A stretch of DNA of 64,000 bases from Amycolatopsis bullii (lineage in GTDB: Bacteria > Actinomycetota > Actinomycetes > Mycobacteriales > Pseudonocardiaceae), in contig NZ_BNAW01000003.1 of the NCBI RefSeq assembly GCF_014654205.1, positions 62,001 through 126,000 of the forward strand, written 5' to 3'. The notes under the pieces were generated by a model. That model ran no database searches, was not told the DNA's origin, and saw only the letters and a program-made list of their open reading frames with translations. Below are positions 1 through 9,282 of this stretch, piece by piece. Numbering within the stretch: position 1 is the stretch's first letter; each line of letters starts with the position of its first letter. The position numbers and the translations under genes were made by a program.

Positions 1-549
<549 letters not shown>

Positions 550-562
550 TCCGGTTTTCCGG

Positions 563-598
563 AAACGCCCCGTCGTGCACCTGCACGGCGGGGCGTTT
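563..598. terminator. Intrinsic terminator after citrate synthase
   Basis: Perfect inverted repeat AAACGCCCCG (563-572) and CGGGGCGTTT (589-598), with a second inner pair GTGCA/TGCAC. The 3' arm ends in TTT. It lies 14 bases after the citrate synthase stop. The photolyase promoter appears to start inside its last bases. Confidence 0.85.
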
Positions 599-611
599 AT
601 CGTTGTCCGTC

Positions 612-1958
612 GTGACTCGAGAAGCGCCGGTCGTCCTCTGGTTTCGCCGTGACCTGAGGCTCGGCGACCACGCCGCGCTGCTGGAGGCGTCGAAGCACAG
701 CAAGCACGTGCTCGCGCTGTACGTCCTCGACGAGGCGCTGCTGAAGCCGGGTGGCGCGCCGCGGGAGGCGTTCCTGTACGGCTGTCTCGAAAAGCTGAAC
801 GACCAGCTCGGTGGCCGCCTGATGCTGGCCCGCGGCGACCCGGCGACCGAAGTCGTCCGTGCGGCGCGCGAGATCGGCGCGGCCGCGGTGCACGTCAGCG
901 CGGACACCGGTCCCTACGGTCGTCGCCGGGACGCGGCGGTGGCGGAAGCGTTGGCGGAGCACAACATCGACTGGGTGGAGACGGGCTCGCCGTACGCGGT
1001 GACACCCGGGCGCGTCACCAAGCCGGACGGCAGCCCGTACCGCGTCTTCACGCCGTTCTTCCGCGCCTGGACCGCGCACGGGTGGCACTCGCCCGCCGAC
1101 ACCGGACCGTCCCTTGTGGACTGGGTGGCGCCACTGAATTCGCCGGAAATCCCGCATCCGCCTCGGATTTCCGCGGCTCTGCCCGAGCCGGGCGAGCAGG
1201 CGGCGCTGGAAGCCTGGCACGCGTTCCTCGCCGACGGCATCGAGACCTACGACGAGGATCGCGACCGCCCGGACCGCGAGGGCACCACACGGCTTTCGCC
1301 GTACCTGCGCTGGGGATGCATCCACCCGCGGACGATCCTGGCGGACCTGTCCGGTGACGATCGCACCGGCGCGAAGTCGCTGCGGAGCGAGATCTGCTGG
1401 CGGGAGTTCTACGCCGACGTCCTGTGGCACCGCCCGGAAACGGCCCGCGAGAACTACGACAAGCGCTTCGACGACATGAAGTACGACAACGACCGCGAGG
1501 CCTTTTCACGCTGGTGCGAAGGCCGGACGGGTTACCCGATCGTGGACGCCGGGATGCGGCAGCTGCTGGCCGAGGGCTGGATGCACAACCGGGTGCGGAT
1601 GGTCGTAGCGAGTTTCCTGGTGAAGGACCTGCACCTGCCGTGGTGGCTCGGCGCCCGCCACTTCATGAAGCACCTGGTGGACGGCGACCTGGCGTCGAAC
1701 CAGCTGAACTGGCAGTGGGTGGCGGGCTGCGGCACCGACGCGGCGCCCTACTTCCGTGTCTTCAACCCGACGACCCAGGGCGAGAAGTTCGACCCGCAGG
1801 GGGACTACGTGCGCAAGTACGTGCCGGAGCTGCGTTCGGTGCCCGGCAAGGCGGTGCACCAGCCGAAGAACCGCCCCGAGGACTACCCGGAACCCATGGT
1901 CGACCACGCCCACGAGCGCCAGGTGTCCTTGGAGCGGTACGGCAAGATCACCTCGTGA
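612..1958 (+). CDS. phr: Deoxyribodipyrimidine photolyase
   Basis: Light-driven repair of cyclobutane pyrimidine dimers in DNA with FADH-. The N-terminal antenna domain opens with VVLWFRRDLRLGDH. The C-terminal FAD-binding helical domain has GRTGYPIVDAGMRQL, WMHNRVRMVVASFLVKD and NQLNWQWVAGCGTDAAPYFR, the class I CPD photolyase signature with flavin-binding Asn/Arg and Trp electron-transfer residues. About 448 residues is the usual length. I chose GTG 612: a TATCGT box (598-603) lies 8 nt upstream, as in other probably leaderless genes here. TTG at 603 is the alternative. The stop codon is embedded in hairpin repeat copy 1. A cryptochrome-like relative is possible but less likely. Confidence 0.92.
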   Translation: MTREAPVVLWFRRDLRLGDHAALLEASKHSKHVLALYVLDEALLKPGGAPREAFLYGCLEKLNDQLGGRLMLARGDPATEVVRAAREIGAAAVHVSADTGPYGRRRDAAVAEALAEHNIDWVETGSPYAVTPGRVTKPDGSPYRVFTPFFRAWTAHGWHSPADTGPSLVDWVAPLNSPEIPHPPRISAALPEPGEQAALEAWHAFLADGIETYDEDRDRPDREGTTRLSPYLRWGCIHPRTILADLSGDDRTGAKSLRSEICWREFYADVLWHRPETARENYDKRFDDMKYDNDREAFSRWCEGRTGYPIVDAGMRQLLAEGWMHNRVRMVVASFLVKDLHLPWWLGARHFMKHLVDGDLASNQLNWQWVAGCGTDAAPYFRVFNPTTQGEKFDPQGDYVRKYVPELRSVPGKAVHQPKNRPEDYPEPMVDHAHERQVSLERYGKITS

Positions 1959-1997
1959 GTGTTCAGGCGGGTTCTAACCCGCCTAACCACTCACGAG
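1952..1997. repeat. 46-nt hairpin repeat, copy 1 (terminator-like)
   Basis: Begins CTCGTGAGTG, has GTTCTAAC exactly in the centre (1971-1978) and ends CACTCACGAG. The 9-nt arms between are TTCAGGCGG and CCGCCTAAC (7 of 9 pair). The photolyase stop codon TGA (1956-1958) sits inside the first conserved block. Two other copies (37248-37293, 46857-46902) have the same length, ends and centre but different paired arms. Probably a bidirectional terminator. Confidence 0.8.
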
Positions 1998-2330
1998 CGG
2001 TTTGGCGCGCCAGACGACTGCGAGCGCGGGATCGCCGCCTGCGCTCGGCTCGATCCGCTCCACGGCGAAGCCTTCGCGCTCGTAGCGGGGCCCTGCCGAA
2101 TCTTTGCTCGCCGAACAGGAGGTCGCCCCCAGGGGACCCCCTGATTTCACGTTACCGCAGGGGTCTGACAGTTTCGGGCGGTCAGGGCACTGGCCTGTGC
2201 GTTGGTGCGAAGCGCGCGATGGACCGCCGGCCGACGGCTGCGTGGCCGCGCTGGGTGACGCCGAGGAGCGCCCCACCGTCCTCGGCGACGACCACCAGTC
2301 CGGTGGCCACGGACGTACCGGCGTGCGTCT
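1983..2330 (-). pseudogene. Probable remnant of a GNAT-type acetyltransferase gene
   Basis: No intact gene fits the 393 bases between photolyase and the ABC permease. The minus strand at about 2100-1986 reads SAGPRYEREGFAVERIEP and continues to VVWRAKPLV, like the last beta-strands of GNAT acetyltransferases. In another frame, about 2320-2185 reads GLVVVAEDGGALLGVT, like an inner GNAT strand. The pieces are out of frame and the acetyl-CoA loop between them is missing. A small hairpin CCCCTG/CAGGGG (2138-2143, 2158-2163) lies between them. I read this as a decayed gene, but the evidence is short peptide likeness only. Confidence 0.35.
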
Positions 2331-2390
2331 CGCTGCCCGGTTCCGGACCGGCGCGGCCGCGCCGATCAGCGGGGTTCTGCCGCCCGCACC

Positions 2391-3581
2391 TCAGCCACGC
2401 AAGGCCTCCTTCAGCTTGATCCGGCTGCCGATCCGCAGCACGCTGTTGCCGTAGATCTTCCCGCCGATCCAGGTGAGCACGGCGACGAGCGCGACGGTCA
2501 GCGCGAGCGACAGCCCGATCTCCCAGCCCGCCGCCGCGCCCGTCGAGATGCGGGCCGGCATCAGGATCGGCGACAGCAGCGGAATCAGCGAGACGATCTT
2601 CGTCGCCGAGCCCGCCGGGTTCTGGACCAGCAGGTTGAACCCGGCGATGAACCCGACGACCAGGATGATGTTGAGCGGCCCCACCACCGACTGGGTGTCC
2701 TCCTGCCGGGACACCAGCGAACCCAGCGCGCCGTAGATGGTGGCGTACAACAGGAAACCCAGCAGGTACCAGAGCAGGCCCCACAGCACCGCGCCGGTCG
2801 CGAAGCCGGACAGCGTGAACACGCCGGTGGCCGACGCGGCACCCAGCCCGACCACCGCCAGGATGACCAGCTGGGTCAGGCCGACCAGGCCGAGCCCGAT
2901 CACCTTGCCCAGCAGCAGCTGCCACGGCCGCACGCTGGCGAGCAGGATCTCCACCACCCGGCTCGACTTCTCCTCGACCACGCCCTGGGCGACCATCATC
3001 CCGTAGGTGATGATGCTCATGTACAGCAGGAACGCCACGACCAGCCCGACGACCAGCCGCTGCGTCTGGTCCGCCGGCTGCGGCGAAAGGGCGTCGTCCC
3101 GGACGTGGGTGGCGTCGACCCGGGCCATCACTTCGGCCGGCTCGAGCTGCGCGGACGACAGCACGCCGTCGAGCACCTGCTGCTGGGCGACCTGGTCGAG
3201 CACCCGGCGCAGCTGGTCGTCCAAAGAGGACTTGTAGGTGGCGGTCAGCTGCGCCGCGCTGCCCGAAACGAGGGCGTCGAGGTCTCCGTCTTCGACCTTC
3301 TGCCGGCCTTCCGCCGGGTCGGTGACGACGACCGTGCTGATCTCGCGGCCGGACAGCGCCGCCTCGGTCTGCAGCTGCCGGGCGATCCCGATCGCCTGGC
3401 CGGTCAGCCCGACCGTGTTCTTGTCCGACGAACTGGCCAGCGACGTCTGGAAGAAGACGTACCCCAGCAGCAGCACCAGCAGCACGCCGGTGCCGACCAC
3501 GAACGACCGCGTGCGCAGCCGCGTGTTCAGCTCGCGCTTCATCACCAGCCAGACGGCGCGTCGGCCACTCAGCGTCCTCAT
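2391..3581 (-). CDS. ABC-2 type exporter permease (NatB-like)
   Basis: Membrane subunit of an ABC exporter, 396 residues. One helix near residues 20-40 is followed by a long extracytoplasmic domain (about 45-200). A C-terminal group of about five helices (YMSIITYGMMVAQGVVEEK onward) has the EEKSSRVVEILLASVRPWQLL motif region typical of NatB/ABC-2 permeases. The start ATG 3581 overlaps the ATPase stop as ATGA (3578-3581), so the two are translationally coupled. The substrate cannot be told; relatives export Na+ or drugs. The frame stays open upstream of the ATG, but that stretch is the shadow of the ATPase gene. Confidence 0.88.
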   Translation of the reverse strand: MRTLSGRRAVWLVMKRELNTRLRTRSFVVGTGVLLVLLLGYVFFQTSLASSSDKNTVGLTGQAIGIARQLQTEAALSGREISTVVVTDPAEGRQKVEDGDLDALVSGSAAQLTATYKSSLDDQLRRVLDQVAQQQVLDGVLSSAQLEPAEVMARVDATHVRDDALSPQPADQTQRLVVGLVVAFLLYMSIITYGMMVAQGVVEEKSSRVVEILLASVRPWQLLLGKVIGLGLVGLTQLVILAVVGLGAASATGVFTLSGFATGAVLWGLLWYLLGFLLYATIYGALGSLVSRQEDTQSVVGPLNIILVVGFIAGFNLLVQNPAGSATKIVSLIPLLSPILMPARISTGAAAGWEIGLSLALTVALVAVLTWIGGKIYGNSVLRIGSRIKLKEALRG

Positions 3582-4492
3582 CGCGGTTCCCCCTTCTCGG
3601 ACACGGCGTCGCGGAACAGCTCGGTGAGCGAACGGCGACGGCGGCTGAACTCGGTGACCGGCCCGGTCGCCAGCGCGGCGGCGAGCACGGCCTGGTCGTC
3701 CGCGCCCGGTTCGAGGTCGAGCACGGTGGTGGTGCCGTGCTGCTCCAGCACCCGCACGCCGGGCAGGCCCGCGGCCCAGCCGTTGTTCGCGGCCGGCGCG
3801 GTCACGACGAGCTTGCTGCGCGCGCCCGCGGTCAGCTCGTCCACGGTGCCGACGGCGACCATGCGGCCGCCGCGGATGATCCCGACCCGGTCGCACAGCC
3901 GCTCGACGAGGTCGAGCTGGTGGCTGGAGAACACGACCGGCGCCCCGGCGGCGGCCTTCTCCCGCAGGACGCCGCTCATCACGTCGACGGCGAGCGGGTC
4001 GAGTCCGGAGAACGGCTCGTCGAGCACCAGCACGGCCGGGTCGTGCACCAGCGCGGCGGCGAGCTGGACGCGCTGCTGGTTGCCGAGGGACAGCTTCTGC
4101 ACCTCGTCCTTGCGGCGCTCGGCCAGCCCGAGCCGGGTGATCCAGGTTTCGGCGTTGCGGTGGGCTTCGTTCGCGCTCAGGCCGTGCAGCTCGGCCAGGT
4201 AGACGAGCTGGTCGAGCACCTTCATCTTCGGGTACAGCCCGCGTTCTTCCGGCATGTAGCCGATGTGCGTGCGCGTCTCGTGCGTGACCGGGTTGCCGTC
4301 GAAGCGCACCTCGCCGCCGTCGGCGGCCAGCACGCCCAGCGCGATCCGCATGGTGGTGGTCTTGCCGGCGCCGTTGCTGCCGACGAAGCCGAACAGCTCG
4401 CCGGCGCGGACGTCGAACGAGACGCCGTCCAGCGCGACCTTGGCGCCGTAGCGCTTCGAGATCCGGTCGATCTCCAGTGTCCCCTCAGGCAT
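3578..4492 (-). CDS. ABC exporter ATP-binding protein (NatA-like)
   Basis: ATPase of the exporter, 304 residues, cytoplasmic face of the membrane. Walker A GSNGAGKTT at about residue 38, signature LSLGNQQRVQLAAALVHDP at about 134, Walker B VLVLDEPFSGLDP, and a switch His in SSHQLDL. The C-terminal 90 residues form the extra domain common in drug/Na+ exporters. It overlaps the upstream membrane-protein gene by 8 bases and the permease by 4. The LSLGNQQ signature, instead of LSGGQ, is usual in this subfamily. Confidence 0.92.
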   Translation of the reverse strand: MPEGTLEIDRISKRYGAKVALDGVSFDVRAGELFGFVGSNGAGKTTTMRIALGVLAADGGEVRFDGNPVTHETRTHIGYMPEERGLYPKMKVLDQLVYLAELHGLSANEAHRNAETWITRLGLAERRKDEVQKLSLGNQQRVQLAAALVHDPAVLVLDEPFSGLDPLAVDVMSGVLREKAAAGAPVVFSSHQLDLVERLCDRVGIIRGGRMVAVGTVDELTAGARSKLVVTAPAANNGWAAGLPGVRVLEQHGTTTVLDLEPGADDQAVLAAALATGPVTEFSRRRRSLTELFRDAVSEKGEPR

Positions 4493-5024
4493 TCCCCATC
4501 CCCTCCTCGAAATCTTCGGGATCGTCGTCCGGCAGCGACCAGCCCAGCACGATGGCCGGGATGGTGGTGCCGGTGACCAGCAGCGCGGACAGCATCATCG
4601 CGCCGGCGGCCGCGGTGTCGGCGACGATCAGGCCGTAGAACATCGCGATCAGCATCAGGTAACTGAGCGCCTGGTAGCCGATGTAGGTGACGCGGTGGCG
4701 CCACTCGCGCTCGCGTTCGTCCAGCAGGCGCGAAAAGCTGCCGCTCATCCGGCCGGTCAGGACGCGCAGCGTGATGAACGCGAACCCGCCGACGAACAGG
4801 CCGGTGAGCCAGAAGGCCGGGAACACCCAGCGCGGGTCGGCTCTGAACTGGGTGGCCCCCGCGACGAGGGCGAGATCGGCCGCGACCAGCACGACGACCA
4901 GTGCTCGCCGGTGTTTTCGCGTGCGCCAGCCCGGCAGTTTCCGCGACCGCTTCCGTTCGGCTTCCTCCAGCTTGTCGAGCTGGCGTTCCCAGTAGGCCGC
5001 GAGACGGCCCGGCTGCTCGGTCAT
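4485..5024 (-). CDS. Four-helix membrane protein in ABC exporter operon
   Basis: Family not recognised. 179 residues: a charged N-terminus (YWERQLDKLEEAERKRSRK), two hydrophobic segments near residues 40-57 and 66-85, a charged loop (RLLDEREREWRHR), then two more helices near 115-165 and an acidic tail. The layout resembles small integral proteins found between XRE regulators and ABC exporters. Both ends overlap the neighbours (ATGA with the regulator, 8 bases with the ATPase), so it is made with them and may be an accessory subunit. Confidence 0.7.
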   Translation of the reverse strand: MTEQPGRLAAYWERQLDKLEEAERKRSRKLPGWRTRKHRRALVVVLVAADLALVAGATQFRADPRWVFPAFWLTGLFVGGFAFITLRVLTGRMSGSFSRLLDEREREWRHRVTYIGYQALSYLMLIAMFYGLIVADTAAAGAMMLSALLVTGTTIPAIVLGWSLPDDDPEDFEEGMGNA

Positions 5025-5290
5025 GCTCCCCCCTCGCGGTAGACCTGGGTGGAAAGCGGCGTGAACGGCTCGCGGCTGAAGACCGCCTCGACGGGCAGGT
5101 CGAACACCGCGCAGATCCGGAACGCCAGATCCAGGCTCGGGTAGTGGTCACCCCGCTCGAGCGCGCCGATGGTCTGCGGATTGACTTCGACGGCACTGGC
5201 GAGCGCGGCCCTGGTCATCCCGCGCTCGGCCCGGAGCACGGGAAGCCGGTTGTAGATCGGCAGCTCTTTGCCGCGTCTGACCGGACTCAT
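5021..5290 (-). CDS. XRE-family helix-turn-helix regulator
   Basis: Small 89-residue DNA-binding protein. HTH_3 fold at about residues 15-70: LRAERGMTRAALASAVEVN, then PQTIGALERGDHYPSLDLA, the classical Cro/CI recognition helix of YozG/PspB-type regulators. It is the first gene of a four-gene operon (regulator, membrane protein, ATPase, permease), so it probably controls the exporter. ATG 5290 is preferred over the in-frame ATG 5314 because a promoter with a 17-base spacer lies directly before it. Confidence 0.87.
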   Translation of the reverse strand: MSPVRRGKELPIYNRLPVLRAERGMTRAALASAVEVNPQTIGALERGDHYPSLDLAFRICAVFDLPVEAVFSREPFTPLSTQVYREGGA

Positions 5291-5296
5291 GGACGT

Positions 5297-5325
5297 ACTG
5301 TTGCAAAAACCCAACGGGTCGTCAA
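5297..5325 (-). promoter_or_regulatory. Promoter of the XRE/ABC exporter operon
   Basis: On the minus strand a -35 TTGACG (5325-5320), a 17-base spacer and a -10 AACAGT (5302-5297) stand 6 bases before ATG 5290, so the mRNA is probably leaderless. A perfect 12-bp palindrome GTTGTGCACAAC at 5347-5358 lies just upstream and is a candidate operator. Confidence 0.55.
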
Positions 5326-5463
5326 CTCAAGAGAACATCAAGTGGGGTTGTGCACAACTTGGGTGGGGTGTGGGTTCGGGCGTCAGCGTCCCGTTCGCGC
5401 GCCGGTGAGGCACCTGAGAAGGCGGAGTGTCGGCCGTGGTGGGTGCTGTCGCGGCAACGGGAC

Positions 5464-7005
5464 TCAGGCCAACCCCGCCAGCGACTTGTCGACAAGCTCC
5501 GCCACCCGCTCCCGCGCGGCCTCCGCGTCCGCCGGGATCAACGACAGCCGCGTGCGGCGCTCCAGTACGTCCTCCACGTCCAGTGCCCCCTCGTTCCGGA
5601 CCGCCCACACCACCTCGGCCGCCGTGATCTCGGTTCCCGGTCCGACCGGGGCCGCGAACTCCGTGTCCAGCTCGCCCAGCGCCGCCACCCGGGGCGCCTC
5701 CGTGCCGTACCGGGCCACCAGTCGCGGTGAAGCGTCCACAAGCGACAGATGAGACCGGGGAGCCGCGCCCAGCAAAGGCAACCGCGCCGTGCGGCAGGGC
5801 GAAGCCGTCAGGCCCGCCAAGCGGACCGCCGCGTCGACCGCGTCCTCGGCCATCCGCCGGTACGTGGTCAGCTTGCCGCCGACCACCGTCAACAGTCCGT
5901 CGGATCCCGCCAGCACCGCGTGCTTGCGGGACAGGTCCGCCGATCGGCCGCCCGTTCCCTCGACCAGCGGCCGCAGCCCCGCGTACGACCCGGCCACGTC
6001 GGCCCGGGTCAGTGGCCGGGCGAGCACCGACGATGCCAGCGACAACAAGAAGTCCACATCGGACTCCGGAACCACTGGCACGGCGGGAATCGGACCCGAT
6101 AACGGCTCGTCCGTCAGTCCCAAATAGACTCGGCCGTCCGGCTGGGGGAGCAGGAAGACGAACCGGTTCGTCTCCCCGGGCACGCCGATGTTCACCGACG
6201 TCGTCCCCATCGGCACCGTCCCCGGCGCCAGCACCAGGTGGGAGCCGAGTGACGGCCGCAGCCGGACTGCGCCCGTCAGCGTTCCCGCCCACACCCCGGT
6301 CGCGTTGATCACCTGCCGCGCGTGAATGTCCACTGTGGAGCCGGAGACGGCGTCGCGCACCTGGACCCGGTCTGCCGAAATCGACGAAGCCGACAGTCGG
6401 GTGAGGATTCGGGCGCCGAACGACGCTGCCGTGCGCGCGAGAGTCACCACCAAGCGCGCGTCGTCGACCAGAGCGCCGTCGTATGCCAGCAAAGCGCCGC
6501 GCAACCCGTGAGCGGAAAGACCGGGCGCCAGCGCCAGGGCCTCCAAAGCGGGAACCGAACGCGGCCCCGGCAGCACCGACGACGGCGTGCGTGCCGCCCG
6601 GCGCAGCGCGTCCCCGGCGCGCAAACCGGCCGCGACCACCTTCTCCTGGACACGGGAAGTGCTGGGGTACAACGGGAACAGCTGCGGCATCGCCCGCGTC
6701 AGGTGCGGGGCCGTGCGCGTCATCATGATCCCGCGCTCCACCGCGCTCTCGTGCGCCAAGCCGAATTCACCGTGCGCCAGGTAACGCAGGCCGCCGTGGA
6801 CCAGCTTCGACGACCAGCGCGACGTCCCGAACGCCAGGTCGTGCGCCTCGACGAGCGCCACCGACAGGCCTCGCGAAGCCGCGTCCAGTGCGATACCCGT
6901 GCCGGTGACGCCGCCGCCGACCACGACGATGTCCACGCGCTCGCCCGACGCCAGCTCCGCGAGCTCGCGTTCGCGGCGCCGCGCGTTGAGCGAGCCGGGC
7001 GTCAT
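5464..7005 (-). CDS. glpD: Glycerol-3-phosphate dehydrogenase (FAD, GlpD-type)
   Basis: Oxidises sn-glycerol-3-phosphate to dihydroxyacetone phosphate, passing electrons to the quinone pool at the membrane. 513 residues. FAD-binding GxGxxG-type stretch VVVGGGVTGTGIALDAASRG at about residue 24, GTSRWSSKLVHGGLRYLAHGE (GlpD signature), and a C-terminal DAO_C domain ending in VAELVDKSLAGLA. ATG 7005 overlaps the TetR stop (ATGA), so the pair is coupled. No glycerol kinase is present. An N-terminal extension of the open frame is the shadow of the TetR gene. Confidence 0.9.
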   Translation of the reverse strand: MTPGSLNARRRERELAELASGERVDIVVVGGGVTGTGIALDAASRGLSVALVEAHDLAFGTSRWSSKLVHGGLRYLAHGEFGLAHESAVERGIMMTRTAPHLTRAMPQLFPLYPSTSRVQEKVVAAGLRAGDALRRAARTPSSVLPGPRSVPALEALALAPGLSAHGLRGALLAYDGALVDDARLVVTLARTAASFGARILTRLSASSISADRVQVRDAVSGSTVDIHARQVINATGVWAGTLTGAVRLRPSLGSHLVLAPGTVPMGTTSVNIGVPGETNRFVFLLPQPDGRVYLGLTDEPLSGPIPAVPVVPESDVDFLLSLASSVLARPLTRADVAGSYAGLRPLVEGTGGRSADLSRKHAVLAGSDGLLTVVGGKLTTYRRMAEDAVDAAVRLAGLTASPCRTARLPLLGAAPRSHLSLVDASPRLVARYGTEAPRVAALGELDTEFAAPVGPGTEITAAEVVWAVRNEGALDVEDVLERRTRLSLIPADAEAARERVAELVDKSLAGLA

Positions 7006-7646
7006 GGCCGCAAAGCCGCGTCGAGCACGTGGGTGAACTCCGCCATCAGGGCCGCCTCGTCGACGTCCGCGGTCGCCGGGCGCAGCGAGAACGCGAAGGA
7101 CTGCACCACCAGCAGCACCGACCGCGACTGCACCGCGACCGGCGCCCGCCGGATCGAGCCGTCCTGGTGGCCGGCTTCGAGGAGCCCGTGCAGCGCCTGC
7201 TCGGCGAACTTCTGCGTCGCGCCCAGCCGCTCCACGATGTACGGGAGAACCAGCTCGGGGTCGACGTCGAGCAGGGTGCGGAACAGCGGGTCGGTCGATA
7301 ATGCGCGGACGCCGGCCGCCGCGATGAGCACGAGCCGGTCGCGGCTGTGCGCGGCGTCGGCGCCGCTTTCGCTCGCGGTGCGCAGCAACCCGCTGAACTC
7401 GCGGGTCATCAGCGCGGCGAGCACGCTGCGGACGTCGGGGAAACGGCGGTAGACCGTCATCCGGCTGACGCGCGCGGTGCGGGCGATTTCGGCGAGTGTG
7501 GTGCGGCGCACACCGACGGCCAGCACGCACGAGCGCGCGGCGTCGAGCAGCACGTCATCGGCCACCCGTGTCGCCGTCTGGCGGTTGCGGGTGTCCGCGA
7601 GCGCGGAGGAACCCGCCGTCTGCATGGTGTGACGTTTTACGTCCAT
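7002..7646 (-). CDS. TetR-family repressor
   Basis: 214-residue regulator. The N-terminal HTH at about residues 30-75 includes TTLAEIARTARVSRMTVYRRF, a typical TetR recognition helix, followed by an all-helical ligand domain. It is coupled to glpD and divergent from the alkyl-DHAP-synthase-like gene, so it probably controls both. ATG 7646 was chosen because TACAGT (7659-7654) sits exactly 7 nt upstream on the minus strand, which suggests a leaderless transcript. ATG 7625 is the alternative. Confidence 0.88.
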   Translation of the reverse strand: MDVKRHTMQTAGSSALADTRNRQTATRVADDVLLDAARSCVLAVGVRRTTLAEIARTARVSRMTVYRRFPDVRSVLAALMTREFSGLLRTASESGADAAHSRDRLVLIAAAGVRALSTDPLFRTLLDVDPELVLPYIVERLGATQKFAEQALHGLLEAGHQDGSIRRAPVAVQSRSVLLVVQSFAFSLRPATADVDEAALMAEFTHVLDAALRP

Positions 7647-7659
7647 ATGTCACACTGTA
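7627..7659. promoter_or_regulatory. Divergent promoter and candidate TetR operator
   Basis: Inverted repeat GTGTGAC (7627-7633) and GTCACAC (7649-7655) with a 15-base spacer covers the TetR start region. The -10 box for TetR is TACAGT on the minus strand (7659-7654). The repeat lies between TetR and the + strand gene beginning at 7663, as expected of an autoregulatory operator. Confidence 0.5.
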
Positions 7660-7662
7660 GTC

Positions 7663-9282
7663 GTGAACGCTCTTATTGACCACCGCCTCCGCCGGTCCTG
7701 GACCGAGGGAGCCGCCGGCGCCGCCCCGCTGCCCGCGCGCGCGGCGAGGTGGCTCGACCAGCGTATCGGCCCCGTGGTCCCCGGTGGCGCTCCCGCGGGC
7801 GACATGCCGGTAAAAATACCGTCACCGAAGCTGGCGAAACCGGCCGAGGAAGCGCTTGCGAAAGTGGTCGGCGCGGAGAACGTGCTGGTCGACGACCCGG
7901 CGCGGCTGGCGCGGGCCACCGGGCTGTCCTACCTCGACCTCCTGCGGCGCCGTTCGCCCTCGGCGGACTTCCCGGTGCCCGACGCCGTCGTGCTGCCCGC
8001 CGACCCCGACGAGGTCCAGGCGGTCCTCGATGCCTGCGTCCAGCACGACGTCGGAGTCGTGCCCTTCGGCGGCGGGACGTCGGTGGTCGGCGGCGTCGCG
8101 GCGCTGCGCGGGGAGAAGACGTCGGTCATCGCGCTGGACCTCGTCCGGCTCGACGCGCTGGTGTCGGTGGACGCCGAGTCCCGCATCGCCGTGCTGCAGG
8201 CCGGCGTCCGCGGGCCCGAGGCCGAGCGGCTGCTCGCCGGGCACGGCCTGACGCTCGGGCACGTCCCGCAGTCGTTCGAGCGCGCCACGATCGGCGGCTT
8301 CGCGGCGACGCGCTCGGCCGGCCAGGCGTCGTCGGGGTACGGGCGGTTCGAAGACATGGTGACCGGCGTCCGGCTGGCCACTCCGCGCGGCCCGTGGAAG
8401 CTCGGCGTCGCCCCGGCGTCCGCGGCGGGACCGGACCTGCGCCAGCTCGCGATCGGCAGCGAGGGCACGCTCGGCGTGATCACCGAGGTCGCGCTGCGGG
8501 TGCGGCCGGCGCCGCCGGTCCGGCGCTACGAGGGCTACGCGCTGCCCGGCTGGGCCGCCGGTGCCGAAGCGGTGCGGGACCTCGCGCAGCACCACGCGCT
8601 CGCCGACGTCACCCGGCTGTCCGATGTGGACGAGACGGAGGTTTCCCTGGCGCTGAACGCGGGCCTGAAGACGGCGGCACTGCGCCGCTACCTCGCCGCG
8701 CGGGGCGTCCGGCGGCCGTGTTTCCTCATCGTGGGCTGGGAAGGCACCGCGCACGACGTGGCGCTGCGCCGCCGTGAGACGGCTCGTCGGCTGAAGGCCT
8801 CCGGTGCCGTGCGCGTCGGCAAGGCGCTCGGCGAATCGTGGCGGCACGGCCGGTTCGCCGGTCCGCGGCAGCGGGACACGTTGCTGGACATGGGGGTCTG
8901 TGTCGAGACGCTCGAGACAGCCGCCTACTGGTCCAATGTGGACGAGTTGCGCGACGACGTCCGCGCCGCGTTGACGGCCTCGCTGGGCCGGTCGATCGTC
9001 ATGTGCCACATTTCGCACGCGTACGAAACGGGCGCGTCTCTGTACTTCACGGTGCTGACGGCCCGCGACGAAACCGACTCGGTCGGGCAGTGGCAGCGTG
9101 CGAAGGCGGCGGCCTGCGAGGCGATCGCCGGGCTGGGCACGATCTCGCACCACCACGCCGTCGGCGTCGACCACGCGCCCTACCTGAGCGCGGAGATCGG
9201 CTCGCTCGGCGTCGAGGTGCTGCGGGCAGCCAAGTCCACTGTGGACCCGACCGGGATCCTCAACCCGGGAAAGCTGGTGTGA
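7663..9282 (+). CDS. FAD-linked oxidase, alkyl-DHAP synthase-like
   Basis: 539 residues, FAD_binding_4 plus FAD-oxidase C domain (vanillyl-alcohol-oxidase fold). The FAD loop PFGGGTSVVGGVA is near residue 130 and TIGGFAATRSAGQASSGYGR near 210. The C-terminal region SIVMCHISHAYETGASLYF and GTISHHHAVGVDHAPYL carries the paired-His motif typical of alkyldihydroxyacetonephosphate synthases (AgpS-like, as in mycobacteria). Such enzymes replace the acyl chain of acyl-DHAP by an alkyl ether. A neighbouring GlpD that makes DHAP fits, but activity in bacteria is not proven. The start GTG 7663 lacks a clear ribosome site. Confidence 0.85.
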   Translation: MNALIDHRLRRSWTEGAAGAAPLPARAARWLDQRIGPVVPGGAPAGDMPVKIPSPKLAKPAEEALAKVVGAENVLVDDPARLARATGLSYLDLLRRRSPSADFPVPDAVVLPADPDEVQAVLDACVQHDVGVVPFGGGTSVVGGVAALRGEKTSVIALDLVRLDALVSVDAESRIAVLQAGVRGPEAERLLAGHGLTLGHVPQSFERATIGGFAATRSAGQASSGYGRFEDMVTGVRLATPRGPWKLGVAPASAAGPDLRQLAIGSEGTLGVITEVALRVRPAPPVRRYEGYALPGWAAGAEAVRDLAQHHALADVTRLSDVDETEVSLALNAGLKTAALRRYLAARGVRRPCFLIVGWEGTAHDVALRRRETARRLKASGAVRVGKALGESWRHGRFAGPRQRDTLLDMGVCVETLETAAYWSNVDELRDDVRAALTASLGRSIVMCHISHAYETGASLYFTVLTARDETDSVGQWQRAKAAACEAIAGLGTISHHHAVGVDHAPYLSAEIGSLGVEVLRAAKSTVDPTGILNPGKLV

